Source: JAKOVR01 sp031415655
GTDB lineage: Bacteria > Actinomycetota > Acidimicrobiia > Acidimicrobiales > Acidimicrobilacustridaceae
DNA length: 64,000 nucleotides
Direction of reading: 5' to 3'
Assembly: GCA_031415655.1 (NCBI GenBank)
Contig: JANOSD010000030.1
Location: 7,541 to 71,540 of the forward strand
Within the stretch, counting starts at the first letter, position 1, and each line of letters begins with the position of its first letter. A model generated the notes under the pieces. That model was not told the origin of the DNA. It ran no database searches and worked only from the letters and a program-made list of their open reading frames with translations. The position numbers and the translations under genes are program-made. Positions 16,004-25,493 of this stretch are shown here, one piece after another.

Positions 16004-16556
16004 GGGGCGTCTCCTCGTTGTCGAGCGACAGTCGATGCGCGAGGGTCGCTCTTGCCTGCGCAAGGAGCGCTCGCACGGTGCCTTCGGCGACTCCGAGGAT
16101 CTCGGCCACGCTGGCCGTGGATCGATCCTCGAAGTAGTACAGAGCCACGACCTGGGACTGTCGGCGCGGGAGACCTCGAACCAGCCGCCAGAAGTCCGAG
16201 GAGTCCTCTGGTAGCTCCTGCTGACCCTCGCGGCGGTGGCCCATCAGCGCCAGCCCTCGAGCTTCGACGACGAGGCGCCGCCCCCGCGAGGTCGCCAGGT
16301 TTATCAGGACACGTCGCAGCCACGCGCCGGGGCGATCGAGCACGGCGACGTGATCCCAGTGCCGGTGCGCTCGCATGAACGTCTCCTGCACGAGATCCTC
16401 GGCAACGTCGAGTCGCCCCGTCAGGGCGAGGCCCAATCCGAGCAGCCCGCCACGCTCGACCAGGTAGAGGTGCTCGAACAGCCCAGGTGCAGCCGCAGCG
16501 CCGGGCCAGGAGGCGCTCGGGCGGGGAGTCGAGCGATCAGCGGTCACGGAACCCAT
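15996..16556 (-). CDS. ECF sigma factor (SigE-like)
   Basis: A sigma factor of about 186 aa. LTGRLDVAEDLVQETFMRAHRHWDHV is region 2.2-2.3, followed by PGAWLRRVLINLATSRGRR; LPRRQSQVVALYYFEDRSTASVAEILGVAEGTVRALLAQARATL is region 4. ATG 16556 is preferred because the sequence before it is of poor quality. It is co-transcribed with the membrane protein at 15092-16003, which probably controls it. Confidence 0.88.
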   Translation of the reverse strand: MGSVTADRSTPRPSASWPGAAAAPGLFEHLYLVERGGLLGLGLALTGRLDVAEDLVQETFMRAHRHWDHVAVLDRPGAWLRRVLINLATSRGRRLVVEARGLALMGHRREGQQELPEDSSDFWRLVRGLPRRQSQVVALYYFEDRSTASVAEILGVAEGTVRALLAQARATLAHRLSLDNEETPHE

Positions 16557-16993
16557 CACACCACACACGCCTGGCGATGACGTTGCGCTTACTCCGCAAC
16601 GGGGATCGCTCGCCATCGCACATCGTTCAAGAACGCCGCAGCTCATCGGCCAACGGACAACGCCCCACGTGTCGTCACCCCGGTCGTCGATTCGGTCGTC
16701 GATTCGGGTGGGTCATGTAATCCTTTCAGGGTGCTCGCGTCTGTAGGTGAGTAGTGATGGACGCTCAGGGCCGACTTCGGCGATCGTTCGAACAGATAGT
16801 TCGCGACGAGTGTCCTGGGGTAGTCGGTGCCGCGTATCTCGCCTTGGGTGATTGGGAACGAGCGAAGGAGGTCGCGTAGGACAGGTTCGTGGAGCTGATC
16901 TCGCGCTGGCCCAAGATCGATGGGTACGACGATCCGGGGCGTGAGTTCGCCGCGTCGCGATCCGACGGCGGGACAGGTGAACGTGCGCTGGTG
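16557..16993. other. Intergenic region, one startless open frame
   Basis: Apart from the likely sigma-gene promoter, one minus-strand frame stays open for about 100 codons after the Doc stop (PRIVVPIDLGPARDQLHEPVLRDLLRSF is part of it) but has no ATG or GTG start. I cannot name it; it could be the end of a lost gene. Confidence 0.3.
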
Positions 16994-17377
16994 TTAGGCG
17001 GCGAGTTGGCGGAGCCGCTCGGCGATGGTGTCGACGGTCGGTTGGCCGGCGGCGACATCGACCACGAGGTCGTAGACGTCGTCGTTGCTGGCGCGTGAGA
17101 TCTCGATGCCGTTGATCTCGAGGAAGACTGCGGTCACCAACCATCCGAGGCGCTTGTTGCCGTCGACGAGGGCATGGTTCCTGACGATCGAATGCAGCAG
17201 CGCCGCTGCCTTCATCCAGATGTCCGGGTAGGCGTCCTCGCCCGACAGGGTCGTCTGCGGGCGAGCAACGGCCGACCCGAGCAGACCAACGTCGCGGATC
17301 GGCGCCGGCTCACCAAGCAGTGCAATGGCGAGGTCGACGACGTCATCGAGGTCGAGGAACTCGACCGTGTCGTTCAC
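16994..17377 (-). CDS. doc: Doc-family (death-on-curing) toxin
   Basis: A 127-aa Fic-fold protein of the Doc type. LLHSIVRNHALVDGNKRLGWLVTAVFLEINGI contains the variant Fic motif Hx(F/L)xDGNKR of Doc kinases, which phosphorylate EF-Tu; here HALVDGNKR. The upstream FLDLDDVVDLAIALLGEPAPIRDVGLLGSA is the usual Doc N-terminal half. The ATG overlaps the antitoxin stop by ATGA. Confidence 0.9.
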   Translation of the reverse strand: MNDTVEFLDLDDVVDLAIALLGEPAPIRDVGLLGSAVARPQTTLSGEDAYPDIWMKAAALLHSIVRNHALVDGNKRLGWLVTAVFLEINGIEISRASNDDVYDLVVDVAAGQPTVDTIAERLRQLAA

Positions 17378-17577
17378 TCGCCGAGTCGGCGCAAGGCGTC
17401 GCTGTGGGTGTCCATGATCAGATGGGCGGCGCGTGTGACGCGGTCTCGGTGATCGCTGCGGGCGACGAACTCGCGCACGGCTCGCCGTGCTGCCTCCTGC
17501 ATGGAGATTCCCTCCGCGTCAGCGCGGGCTCGCAGCGCTTCTTGCTCACTGGCGGTGAGTCGCAGTGTCATGGCCAT
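17374..17577 (-). CDS. Ribbon-helix-helix antitoxin of the Doc toxin
   Basis: A 67-aa protein: MTLRLTASEQEALRARADAEGISMQEAARRAVREFV is a ribbon-helix-helix DNA-binding unit, and the C-terminal part (THSDALRRLGE) would bind Doc. The start could be ATG 17577 or ATG 17571. A perfect 21-bp inverted repeat at 17584-17604 lies immediately upstream and is the probable autoregulatory operator. Confidence 0.85.
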   Translation of the reverse strand: MAMTLRLTASEQEALRARADAEGISMQEAARRAVREFVARSDHRDRVTRAAHLIMDTHSDALRRLGE

Positions 17578-17583
17578 GACCAA

Positions 17584-17604
17584 ATGGTATCACTTCGATA
17601 CCAT
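17584..17604. promoter_or_regulatory. Operator of the RHH/Doc module
   Basis: ATGGTATC-ACTTC-GATACCAT has perfect eight-base arms and a five-base spacer, seven bases upstream of the antitoxin start. Ribbon-helix-helix antitoxins usually bind such repeats. Confidence 0.68.
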
Positions 17605-17860
17605 CTCGGAACCGGTAGGAGAGCAACGGCCTCGGGTTTGAGTTTTCCGAAAACGCTGCTTTGGCCATGTCCTGTCGGCCTTGAGAGTTGTGACAAGGTC
17701 GGGAATTTGTCGCTCCGATCCGTTGTGCTCCTTCGTGGTCAGTCTGGGTGCGTGACGGCGTGTCGTCTGGGTCGTAACACGCTGGGGAATTGCTCAGCGG
17801 GTACCGCCACAGCAAGGGCGCCGAGCCGTTCCCCCACCTCCACTCGCGACGGCGTCCCTA

Positions 17861-18008
17861 ACGTTCGTGTCATATGACATCGACATACCATGACATCGGA
17901 ATATGGGGGGGAACAGCGGTACGTAGCGGTCAAACAAAACCGCAGGTCAGAGCCACTTTTTGGCGTTTTCCCCAGCTCCCGAAACGGCCACTTTTAAATG
18001 TCGTAGTA
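17861..18008. repeat. Left attachment-site repeat (attL candidate), partial glnA 3' end
   Basis: This 148-bp sequence matches 54771-54918 without gaps, with seven mismatches, including a perfect run of 75 bp (17903-17977). Its right end repeats the last four codons plus stop of glnA (Y-Y-D-I-stop on the minus strand). No glnA sequence follows here, so this copy marks the far junction of an element integrated at glnA. The rest of 17605-18362 shows no gene. Confidence 0.75.
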
Positions 18009-18362
18009 GAGAGGTACTCAACGCTGTGACCTGCGGATACGTCCCGTTTCGGGCGCTCGATATACCAGCGATATAACACGAGGTCGTAGCGAAGCCCCGG
18101 GCTGTCATCAGCGCGCCGGCGTGTCGGTGGCCACCACGAAGTGCCCGTCGGCGGACAGCACGGCCATCCTCGTGGCCAACATTCAGCGTGGCCTCGTTCG
18201 GCGTCCGATTGGCGTCCAGCGAACGCGCCGAGCCGGCGAACCACCCGAGATCCGGCTGGCGATAGGGGACACGCTCCGGCGGTGATCGGGGACGCGCACT
18301 GCCGTCCTACGCCATTCGTTCGAACTGCTACAGGTCCGCTCTACAGGGCCGACAGGAGGGGA

Positions 18363-18578
18363 ATGCAGTTCTTTGTGCTCTGGGTGCTGTTCTTGGCGTT
18401 CACCCTCTCGGTGGGATTCATCGTGACCCTGCTTCCGCCGAAGGTAGTCATCGGACTCTTTCCGGAGAATCGGCGACCACGTCTATCGCGATTCGCACTA
18501 CCAGTCGCTGCCGCTGGGGCCATGCTCGTCACCTACGCAGCGTGGCGCTGGGTTGTTGTACCCCCGCCGCCCTTCTGA
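18363..18578 (+). CDS. Small two-helix membrane protein
   Basis: A 71-aa protein with two membrane segments: QFFVLWVLFLAFTLSVGFIVTLL and RFALPVAAAGAMLVTYAAWRW. A clear AGGAGGGG precedes ATG 18363. I do not recognise it. It is the first gene inside the left end of the island. Confidence 0.6.
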   Translation: MQFFVLWVLFLAFTLSVGFIVTLLPPKVVIGLFPENRRPRLSRFALPVAAAGAMLVTYAAWRWVVVPPPPF

Positions 18579-18723
18579 AGATTATCCAGGGAGAGCCGCG
18601 GGACTGCTGACGATGGGTGCACTTCCGGCGGTCTTCGCGTTCGCAACCCGTTGATCGGAGACGCCGTGGCTCGTCGTTATGCCCGCAACCGCGCCCGGCT
18701 GCGTTGTGCGGCAGCATGGTTGG

Positions 18724-19065
18724 GTGAGCGAATGGCCGACACCGAGGATGCCCGTGCCGCGGCCCTCTCGGCCGCCGGTCGGATGGGTGACCTGGCTCGC
18801 CGCGGTGACCGTCGGGCTGTCTGCGACCTTCGGCACGGTCTACGTGATGGTGGTCCTTGCCTTCTGGAGCGACTCCGGTGACCATCCTCAGACGGCCTAC
18901 TTGTTGGCTGCTCAGGTCTTCTTGGACCTGTGCGCCCTGGTGCTGGTCATCGGAGCGGTCACATTTCGTTGGTCGTCCTGGCTTCGAAGCAACCTGACGA
19001 TGGTTGCTGCGATCGTGATGGCGCTCATAGCGCCGCTCGTAGCACTCCCCTCGGCCATCCGATGA
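18724..19065 (+). CDS. Hypothetical membrane protein
   Basis: A 113-aa protein with three hydrophobic stretches (WVTWLAAVTVGLSATFGTVYVMVVLAF, YLLAAQVFLDLCALVLVIGAV, LTMVAAIVMALIAPLVAL). GTG 18724 is chosen as start; ATG 18679 is possible. No family recognised. It follows another small membrane protein on the same strand. Confidence 0.5.
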   Translation: MSEWPTPRMPVPRPSRPPVGWVTWLAAVTVGLSATFGTVYVMVVLAFWSDSGDHPQTAYLLAAQVFLDLCALVLVIGAVTFRWSSWLRSNLTMVAAIVMALIAPLVALPSAIR

Positions 19066-19455
19066 AGGCGATGGGTCATACCGCCGGCACGCACTCCCGG
19101 CGTTCTGGGGGAGGCTCGTTCGATCGTGTGATGGGCGTTCTGGGACCCCTTCACGCCGGAGGACTCGCCCCGGGTCGCCAGGCCACGTCGGTCGGCGTTG
19201 CACGTCGCCGAGCAGGACGTCGCCTGTCGCGGGGACGCGAGCTTCTCGCCGCCGAGTCAAAGGTAGTCATGGCCGATGCCAGCGATTCGGAGCATGGCGG
19301 CTCTGGCTTTGAAGGACCTGCAATGGTGGAGACCTCTGATCGGTCGAGCACGATTGCGGTGTCGCACCTATTCACAACTTTCGGAGTCGGATTCGTCGCT
19401 GCCGGGTGGTGGCCCTGAACCCTGAACAGCGACCTGCCGACCAACCAACTGCTTC
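19066..19455. other. Gene-free stretch
   Basis: No frame here has both a credible start and a recognisable sequence. Confidence 0.35.
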
Positions 19456-20430
19456 TCAGAACTCGCAGACTGGCTGCGCAGCGAGTTCACCGTGAACACG
19501 CTCAGCGTCCTCGACGAGAGCGGAGAGGCTCCTTGCGTATCGGGCCCATTCGGCCGGATCGTCCCCGTCCTCCCACCGAACCGCTGACTCGAACTGTCGC
19601 TTCATCGTGACAGGGAACCTGGCAGCCAGAACACTGGACATCTCTCCCGCCGCTTTCGCCCGCTGTGTTTCCCTGTAGAGGAAGGGAAACCTGCTGAGCT
19701 CCGCGGGCAACGGTGACAGTTCGGTCGAGGCCGACTGCAGTGTTGCTGCCGTATCGGCGACCCAAGGGTCACCGTCGGCTGCGGCCAATGGGATCGGCAA
19801 GCACTGGGTGGCGGCGATCGCCGAAGGACGAATCGCTGCGGAGAACCCGCCAGGGTCCTCATGCACGTTCACGTAGCGGACGACGTCGATCTCGGGAGGA
19901 GCGATCTCGTCGAGCCAGACATCACCGAAACTGCTGCTGGGGTCAATCACCGAGCCAGGTAGAATCGCTACGCCCGGTCGCAGGCGCACGCCAAAAAGGT
20001 AGAACTGCTTGCCTTTGTCGCCCTGGTCGCTCATGCGCCGGAGCATGTTGTGGACGGCCGACTCGTAGGTACCGATATGGAGAGCCTTGCCGCTCTGGCG
20101 ACGAGCCCATCGGACGGCGGATTCCTCGCCCATCATCTGCCGCGTCTCGTCGGTAAGCGCTCCCGCGAAGTCGACGGGGTTCGGCCAGTCCTGATGCGCG
20201 GAGGTGTGGAACCAGGTGACTTCGGTAGCGAAATGGTCGTCCAGCACAGGGTCAGCCGGGTCTCCGGAGAACTGGAGGGCGTCGTCGAAGGCTGCTCTTG
20301 CGCCGCACCCCGGACACCCGTGGGCGCCCTCTCTATAGCGCTCGTACCACTCCAGATCGACGATGCAGGTGTGACCGCACCGATCGTGGCGCATCTGGCG
20401 GTCTCGGTAGAAGCCGACCGGTCTGTCCAT
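19456..20430 (-). CDS. Zinc-ribbon protein of unknown function, possible ADP-ribosyltransferase-like fold
   Basis: A 324-aa protein. Residues 12-45 contain a C(x3)C...C(x2)C zinc ribbon (RCGHTC and CPGCG). Then comes EVTWFHTSAHQDWPNP, followed about 45 residues later by ALHIGTYESAVHNMLRRM and FYLFGVRL; H-T/S followed by a Y/E pair on this spacing is reminiscent of ADP-ribosyltransferase folds, but I cannot confirm it. The C-terminal half is charged and featureless. ATG 20430 gives a natural start; the longer frame to 20574 looks non-coding. Confidence 0.6.
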   Translation of the reverse strand: MDRPVGFYRDRQMRHDRCGHTCIVDLEWYERYREGAHGCPGCGARAAFDDALQFSGDPADPVLDDHFATEVTWFHTSAHQDWPNPVDFAGALTDETRQMMGEESAVRWARRQSGKALHIGTYESAVHNMLRRMSDQGDKGKQFYLFGVRLRPGVAILPGSVIDPSSSFGDVWLDEIAPPEIDVVRYVNVHEDPGGFSAAIRPSAIAATQCLPIPLAAADGDPWVADTAATLQSASTELSPLPAELSRFPFLYRETQRAKAAGEMSSVLAARFPVTMKRQFESAVRWEDGDDPAEWARYARSLSALVEDAERVHGELAAQPVCEF

Positions 20431-20807
20431 CCCGCACCTTCTCGTTCGTGCCCGTCGAGGGCCGTGAATCGGCGGTGACAGTAGCGAACCGCCAGCACAG
20501 CTCGCCGAAGGGGCAGCGCCCCGTCGCCTCTCGTTCACTTCGTCATGGCAACGATCCTCTCCGGACCCCAGCAATCAGCGGCGGATGCTCAGATCACGGC
20601 GGTTAGACAAGCTCCTGTCAGGCCCTCGGCTGCGGTCGCCAGCTCGAGATGACGCCACGCCTTGCCCGGGAAGGCGAAGTTGACGGCTACGAGCGTGGTT
20701 CCTGACGGCCGCCTCGATGGAGCCACGAGGTCGTGCGCAACGGGGCATCCCCCAACGCCCGGAGTGGGCTGCCTATGTCCAGCTCCTGAACTAACGAGCA
20801 ACCTGGC

Positions 20808-20972
20808 CTACTCCTGGCCCGGATGGCTGTCCAGATCGTGGATGCTGCTTATCCGCTTGCCGTCCGAATCCTCGACCCAGCAGTCACCGACGGCATCCTG
20901 AATCACCTTGTACGAGGCAGCCGTCTTGCTCTCGCACTGAATTCTGAGCTTCTCGGCCTGGCCGCTATTCAT
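20808..20972 (-). CDS. Small hypothetical protein
   Basis: A 54-aa frame starting MNSGQAEKLRIQCESK and ending HDLDSHPGQE, with normal composition for the window. DCWVEDSDGKRISSIHDL could be a small beta unit. No family recognised. A tandem 7-bp repeat lies 11 bp upstream of the start. Confidence 0.4.
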   Translation of the reverse strand: MNSGQAEKLRIQCESKTAASYKVIQDAVGDCWVEDSDGKRISSIHDLDSHPGQE

Positions 20973-20983
20973 CCGATCGACCC

Positions 20984-21014
20984 TAGCGGCTAGCGGCTAG
21001 CGGCTAGCGGCTAG
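20984..21014. repeat. Tandem 7-bp repeat
   Basis: TAGCGGC is repeated four times perfectly, followed by TAG. It contains many in-frame stops and lies in an otherwise gene-free stretch (20973-21663) upstream of the small gene at 20808-20972. Confidence 0.75.
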
Positions 21015-21663
21015 TACCTCGAAGCTCGCGGCGCACGACTCGAACTCGTCGGCCTGTTCGACGACGAGGACCGCCGCGCGCCGATCCACCTCGGCAAGGA
21101 CACCGCCGGCTTGATACCAGGCAATATCCCGCCCGAACACGCTTCCGCCCCTGGTACCGATGGGCCGTTCAGCCCGCCTTCATAACCATCGGGGACAAGC
21201 GCGGCACCTCGGAGCCTCCGCCACAGTGCGTGACGTACTGGCCGTCGTCGGGCAGCCGCTGTTGTCCACCACCGGGCAGATCCTGCTAACCGCCAACAGC
21301 GGCGGTGGGTCTTGGCGGCATCCGGACGGGACCACGACCGCCGACGACCCGACCGCTGGCGGCGACCCAGCCGCCGGGCTGAGGTACTCATGGCGTGCGG
21401 CGTCGACCGGTCGGGGCAGGAGCTCTTCTCGTTTGGCGCGCCGTGGCCTTGGTGGCGTACATCTGGATCGTTTAGTCGGACGCCCTCGGGCAGGAGGCGG
21501 GCCGACAGGCGCCATAGAGAGTTACTTGGCTTCCCCCGTTTCTGGCTGTCACTTGGGGCGCACTGGTGGCAGCCGTTGCCGTCGCGCTTGTGGGCTTCGC
21601 AACCCGGCACCGATCCGGGCGGACGGCTGGCCATCTGACCGGGTCGAGCCGGCGACGAGCCGC

Positions 21664-22836
21664 TCAGCCCGGACGATCTGCCGCTGAGGACGAATCTCCC
21701 CCAGCCGCATTCGTCAATGCGTCGTCGACCAAGCTCTTGGAGCGGCTTTCGCTTTGCGGCATGAGGTGGGTGTAGGTGCGAAGCGTGAATCCAGGGTCGG
21801 CGTGGCCGAGATATTCGGAGACGGCTCGAATCGACTCACCGCCGTCGAGCAGCACGCTCGCGTACCAGTGCCGCAGAGCGTGCATACCGTCCTCCCGACC
21901 CGCACTACGCCCCGCCGTTCGCACCGCTGGCTTCCAGATACGAGTATTGAAGTAGCCACGAGTAATCACAGTGGCTTCCCGAGTGGTGACCACGATCGGG
22001 ACAGTCGTCGGTACGCCGCCGTCATCCCAATCGAGTGTCACTTGCCTCGGCGGCCACTTCGCCAGGTAGGCCGCTAGTTCGGCTCGGACGACAGCGCCGA
22101 GCGGAACGGTCCGAACCTTCTGCCCCTTCGGCAACCCAAAGTTTTGGGTTCCGTCCTGGTAGAGCTTGACTTGACGTCGGACCTCCACCGTTCCGCGTAG
22201 GAAGTCGACGTCATCCGGCGACAGCCCGAATGCCTCACCTTGGCGTAACCCGAGTCCGGCACAGAGAGTCACGAGAATCCGGTACCGATCTGGAAGGGCG
22301 TCGTGCACCGCAGCGACATCTTCTGCTGGCCACGGAACGATCTTTCGCTGCTGAGCGCGAGGCTTCGTGACCGACCCCGCACGGCACGGGTTCTTGGCCA
22401 AGAGCTCGTCGTCGACCGCCGCGCTAAGAACAGTCGACACGTTGGCGAAGATCACCTGCCGGTAGCTCGGCGCGAGTTCTCCCAATCCCTTCAGCCAACT
22501 TTGGATCGTTGATGGCTTCAGGGAGCTGAGCTGTCGTGAGCCGAGCACGGGGAAGACGTGTAGCCGGAACCGAATGGCGACGCCTTCCCGAGACGCCCGG
22601 CTGAACGTCTGCATGGAAAGCCACTCCGTGGCGTACCTCTCGAACGTGATCTTCCCAGCGTTCGGGTCGAGATACTGCCCTCGCCGCTTGTCGGTCTCAA
22701 CGGAGTCTGCGAAGGCGTCAGCCTCCAGCTTCCGGGGAAAGGTCTTGATCCGTTGCTTGTCATCCGTCCCGCGAAAGTGGACGTCCCATCGAATCGACTT
22801 GCCGTCGACGAGAGTTCGTTTTCGTACCGTTGCCAT
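21664..22836 (-). CDS. int: Tyrosine site-specific integrase
   Basis: A 390-aa phage-type integrase. The N-terminal AP2-like arm-binding domain (MATVRKRTLVDGKSIRWDVHFRG) is followed by a SAM-like core-binding domain (TFERYATEWLSMQ, LKPSTIQSWLKGL) and the catalytic domain: R in GLGLRQGEAFGL, HALRHWYAS with H-x-x-R, GHADPGFTLRTYTH with the late H and nucleophile Y. All catalytic positions are present, so it should be active. It lies 3.7 kb from the left repeat and probably recombines the 148-bp sites at glnA. Confidence 0.95.
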   Translation of the reverse strand: MATVRKRTLVDGKSIRWDVHFRGTDDKQRIKTFPRKLEADAFADSVETDKRRGQYLDPNAGKITFERYATEWLSMQTFSRASREGVAIRFRLHVFPVLGSRQLSSLKPSTIQSWLKGLGELAPSYRQVIFANVSTVLSAAVDDELLAKNPCRAGSVTKPRAQQRKIVPWPAEDVAAVHDALPDRYRILVTLCAGLGLRQGEAFGLSPDDVDFLRGTVEVRRQVKLYQDGTQNFGLPKGQKVRTVPLGAVVRAELAAYLAKWPPRQVTLDWDDGGVPTTVPIVVTTREATVITRGYFNTRIWKPAVRTAGRSAGREDGMHALRHWYASVLLDGGESIRAVSEYLGHADPGFTLRTYTHLMPQSESRSKSLVDDALTNAAGGDSSSAADRPG

Positions 22837-22965
22837 CTCGACCCTGTCTCCTTCACACCCTTCGCCCCCTCATGGGCCAACTTCGGCGCTCACCCTGACC
22901 CTACCCCGGGTCATCGTCGGTGAGGTTCTGGCCGGAGAGCCCTTGGGACAGTTGCAGACCTGCTC

Positions 22966-23187
22966 CTATCGGCGGGGTTCAACTCGGCCTGAACGCACCA
23001 TCAGGTCAAGGTCCCGGAGGTCGACGACCACTCGCCCGCCGACCTTCGAGAACGGCACCCTTCGTTCGTAGACGAGCCGCCGCAGGTAGCGCTCGGTGAG
23101 CCAGGGTCGCTCGTCGACGGCTTGCGGGATGGTTCGGTAAAGGGGAACAGGCACGTTCGGCATGGAGATCTCCATTCGGGAAGCCAT
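22966..23187 (-). CDS. Excisionase-like helix-turn-helix protein
   Basis: A 73-aa basic protein: TERYLRRLVYERRVPFSKVGGRVVVDLRDLDLMVRSGRVEPRR is the winged MerR/Xis-like fold (helix, RxVPFxKxGxRVxF strand). It sits directly upstream of the integrase and would set recombination direction. An internal ATG at 23163, preceded by GGAG, may be the real start. Confidence 0.82.
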   Translation of the reverse strand: MASRMEISMPNVPVPLYRTIPQAVDERPWLTERYLRRLVYERRVPFSKVGGRVVVDLRDLDLMVRSGRVEPRR

Positions 23188-23386
23188 CTCGAGGATTCAT
23201 CCTCAAAACCAGTCCTCCAACAACGCCGGGCCCCAGCTACCACCGGACAACGCGGAATCGGCATGAGTCCCGTGTCGTGGTGGGGTTCGCTGTTTTGCTT
23301 TCCCTTGGTGTCGGTCAGCTGGTCGTGAGCACGGCGAGATCACTGGGGTCTCGGCCATGCTCGCGTTTCGCCCTGGTTGCCCCGAT

Positions 23387-24355
23387 CTACCGTGGAGTTG
23401 CTGCCGCACGATAGGCGGCGAGATTTTCAGGCCTGAAGGGAAAGACATGCTCGCCACCGCCCAACCTGGGACCTCCGGAGAGTTCCGGACAGTCGTCCTC
23501 GACCAACTGGGTCGTGATGTTTGGCCTGGCGCCACGAGCAGAGGTGAAGGTCCCAAGGCCTGACCAACGCACAACCTTGGGGAGCGCTGGCAGGTCCTGA
23601 AGCCGGTACCGCGCCGCGACCCGATTCTCAAGGATCGCCGGTTCCGCAACGTACTGGAACGATCGCAGGTTGGCGTTGTAGATCGATGCGGTTGGCCGTT
23701 CGACGAAGTCAACCATCAGCTGGTACACAAGCCCTTCGCCATCGTGCAGGAACACGCTCCAACCAAGACCGCTCGTATCCCCGAGTCGTTCCCGCGGTGG
23801 GCCAACGACTCGCCCGACATTTTCCCACTCCACCACTAAATCCGTACCGTCGAGTGCAAGGGTCACTGAACGTAGATCCGCCGACGAGGTCGGTCCCCCT
23901 AGCCCCCCGTCCGAGCGACTGAAGTCATGATCCTTGTCTTCACACTGGGCAGGTCCGGTCTGAGGCAACGGTGGGGCACCCGAGGTGCCCGAAGGCGCCA
24001 GAGCAAGGGTGATGGGCGTGTCCACGCCCAGCCGCGACGCCTCCGGCTTCGGAGCCTGGGATTGCACGACCCAGGTGGAGTCGACAAGGCCAGCGGCGCC
24101 ATCAATCGGCTGCTTGTCCACGACGTAGAAGCCAGCCGCACACATTGACTTTTCCGCTGCAAGCAGATTCAGTCCCACGAGGTTGGGGACCGTTCCTTTC
24201 TTGCTGCCGTCGAGGGGATTGCAGGCCGTCCCCCTTGGGCTTTCGGCGCCGACCTCGACTGGGGTACTACTGCAGCCGGCCACGGCTTGACAAGTGAGTG
24301 CGGTGAATGCCGCAACAGCAGTCAGGGCGTTTCGTCGAGTCCCCACCACGCGCAC
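23387..24355 (-). CDS. PASTA-domain lipoprotein
   Basis: A secreted lipoprotein of about 322 aa. The signal peptide ends in LTCQAVAGCSS, where AVAGC is a lipobox. KGTVPNLVGLNLLAAEKSMCAAGFYVV with WVVQSQAPKPEASRLGVDTPITLAL is one PASTA repeat, a domain that binds peptidoglycan or muropeptides. The C-terminal 200 residues contain a beta-rich domain (SVTLALDGTDLVVEWENVG). The start is uncertain among three nearby GTG codons (24355, 24349, 24346). It follows another lipoprotein gene on the same strand. Confidence 0.75.
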   Translation of the reverse strand: MRVVGTRRNALTAVAAFTALTCQAVAGCSSTPVEVGAESPRGTACNPLDGSKKGTVPNLVGLNLLAAEKSMCAAGFYVVDKQPIDGAAGLVDSTWVVQSQAPKPEASRLGVDTPITLALAPSGTSGAPPLPQTGPAQCEDKDHDFSRSDGGLGGPTSSADLRSVTLALDGTDLVVEWENVGRVVGPPRERLGDTSGLGWSVFLHDGEGLVYQLMVDFVERPTASIYNANLRSFQYVAEPAILENRVAARYRLQDLPALPKVVRWSGLGTFTSARGARPNITTQLVEDDCPELSGGPRLGGGEHVFPFRPENLAAYRAAATPR

Positions 24356-24581
24356 CGTACCTGGCGTTGCAAGGCCTGGACGAATCCCCCGGCGTCGGTG
24401 GGGTTCGCCGGCAACACCCCTCGTCGGCCGAAGGGGTTGGCTGAAGCGGAGTCTTCCAAAGGATCGCCGCCCGAGTAGTCCGCTCACTCCAAAGGCGCGA
24501 GGCGGCGTGGGTGACGGGCATGAAGCCTCGCCGGTTGTCGCGTATCGACGGGTGCGTACCCCTCGTCGAATGTGGACCCGA

Positions 24582-25493
24582 TCACTGCAAGCCGAACTGG
24601 GATTTGCTCACCATGGAGTTGTTCTGGAACATCGCATTGGCGTTTGCGCCGAGCGAGCCGGCGCCGTCCCACATGTACATTCTGGTGACAATCCCGGCGA
24701 GGCTTGCCTCCGAGATCAACTCACCCGGACCGCCGACGATCGCGACGACTGTCTCGTACGTCATCCCGCTCGCGATCTGGTTGAACTCGGCCATGCTCAT
24801 CGAGGGTGAGTTCACCGGCGCTGTCGTGATCGTTGTTGGTGGCAAGGTCGTCGTTGCTCCGCCGAACATGCCCACCTCCTCTCCTTCTCCGTGAAGAGCC
24901 GTGAAGCTCGGAGACAAGCGGTCGACGCACGGTCCGTAGAGCCTGTCCAACCTTGCTCCCGGACCCACATCTTCGCGGGGCGCCAACGATGACGCGCACC
25001 TCACCACTATCAGCCAATTGCGTCCCGCCGGGGCGTAGAGCATTGCGCCTGCAGGTGAGAAGTCCAATCTCCGCAGCGTGTCAGCGGTGGCGGCCGCCTC
25101 ATTCGACCCTCCGAATACCACGAAGGAGCCTTCCCCACATGTCCCGGCGACGCCCGCGTCCACCCCGACACGTTCGACGTAAGAAACGAGCGCCAGCGCC
25201 GGGCAGCCAAATGCCCCACTACTGCCATCCTTCTTCGCTGCCCGCCACAGGTCCTCTGGCGTTGCAAACCAGCCCTCAGGCAACGGACCCGGCAACGGCA
25301 ACGGTGGCCAGGTGGTCGTAGTCCAGCGGGCAACAGTTGTGGCGGTTGCAGTGGTTTCGCTGATTCCAGCTGACGGGGCCGGCGGACCTTCCGTCGTCCT
25401 TACACTTAGCTGAGGCTCAGATGGACCGCACCCCCCGCTGGCGGCTGCGCCCGCCACGAGTGCCGCAAGAATGAGCCTCGGGGTCCACGTCAT
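24582..25493 (-). CDS. Lipoprotein with C-terminal BLIP/DUF3862-like domain
   Basis: A 303-aa secreted protein. The N-terminus RLILAALVAGAAASGGCGP has a lipobox (ASGGC); a Thr/Pro linker follows; the middle has four cysteines (FGCPAL, AGTCGEG, VVRCASS, YGPCVDR). The C-terminal 70 residues (MAEFNQIASGMTYETVVAIVGGPGELISEASLAG ... YMWDG) follow the SmpA/OmlA/BLIP pattern, usually a protein-protein binding fold. The role on the cell surface is unknown. Confidence 0.72.
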   Translation of the reverse strand: MTWTPRLILAALVAGAAASGGCGPSEPQLSVRTTEGPPAPSAGISETTATATTVARWTTTTWPPLPLPGPLPEGWFATPEDLWRAAKKDGSSGAFGCPALALVSYVERVGVDAGVAGTCGEGSFVVFGGSNEAAATADTLRRLDFSPAGAMLYAPAGRNWLIVVRCASSLAPREDVGPGARLDRLYGPCVDRLSPSFTALHGEGEEVGMFGGATTTLPPTTITTAPVNSPSMSMAEFNQIASGMTYETVVAIVGGPGELISEASLAGIVTRMYMWDGAGSLGANANAMFQNNSMVSKSQFGLQ

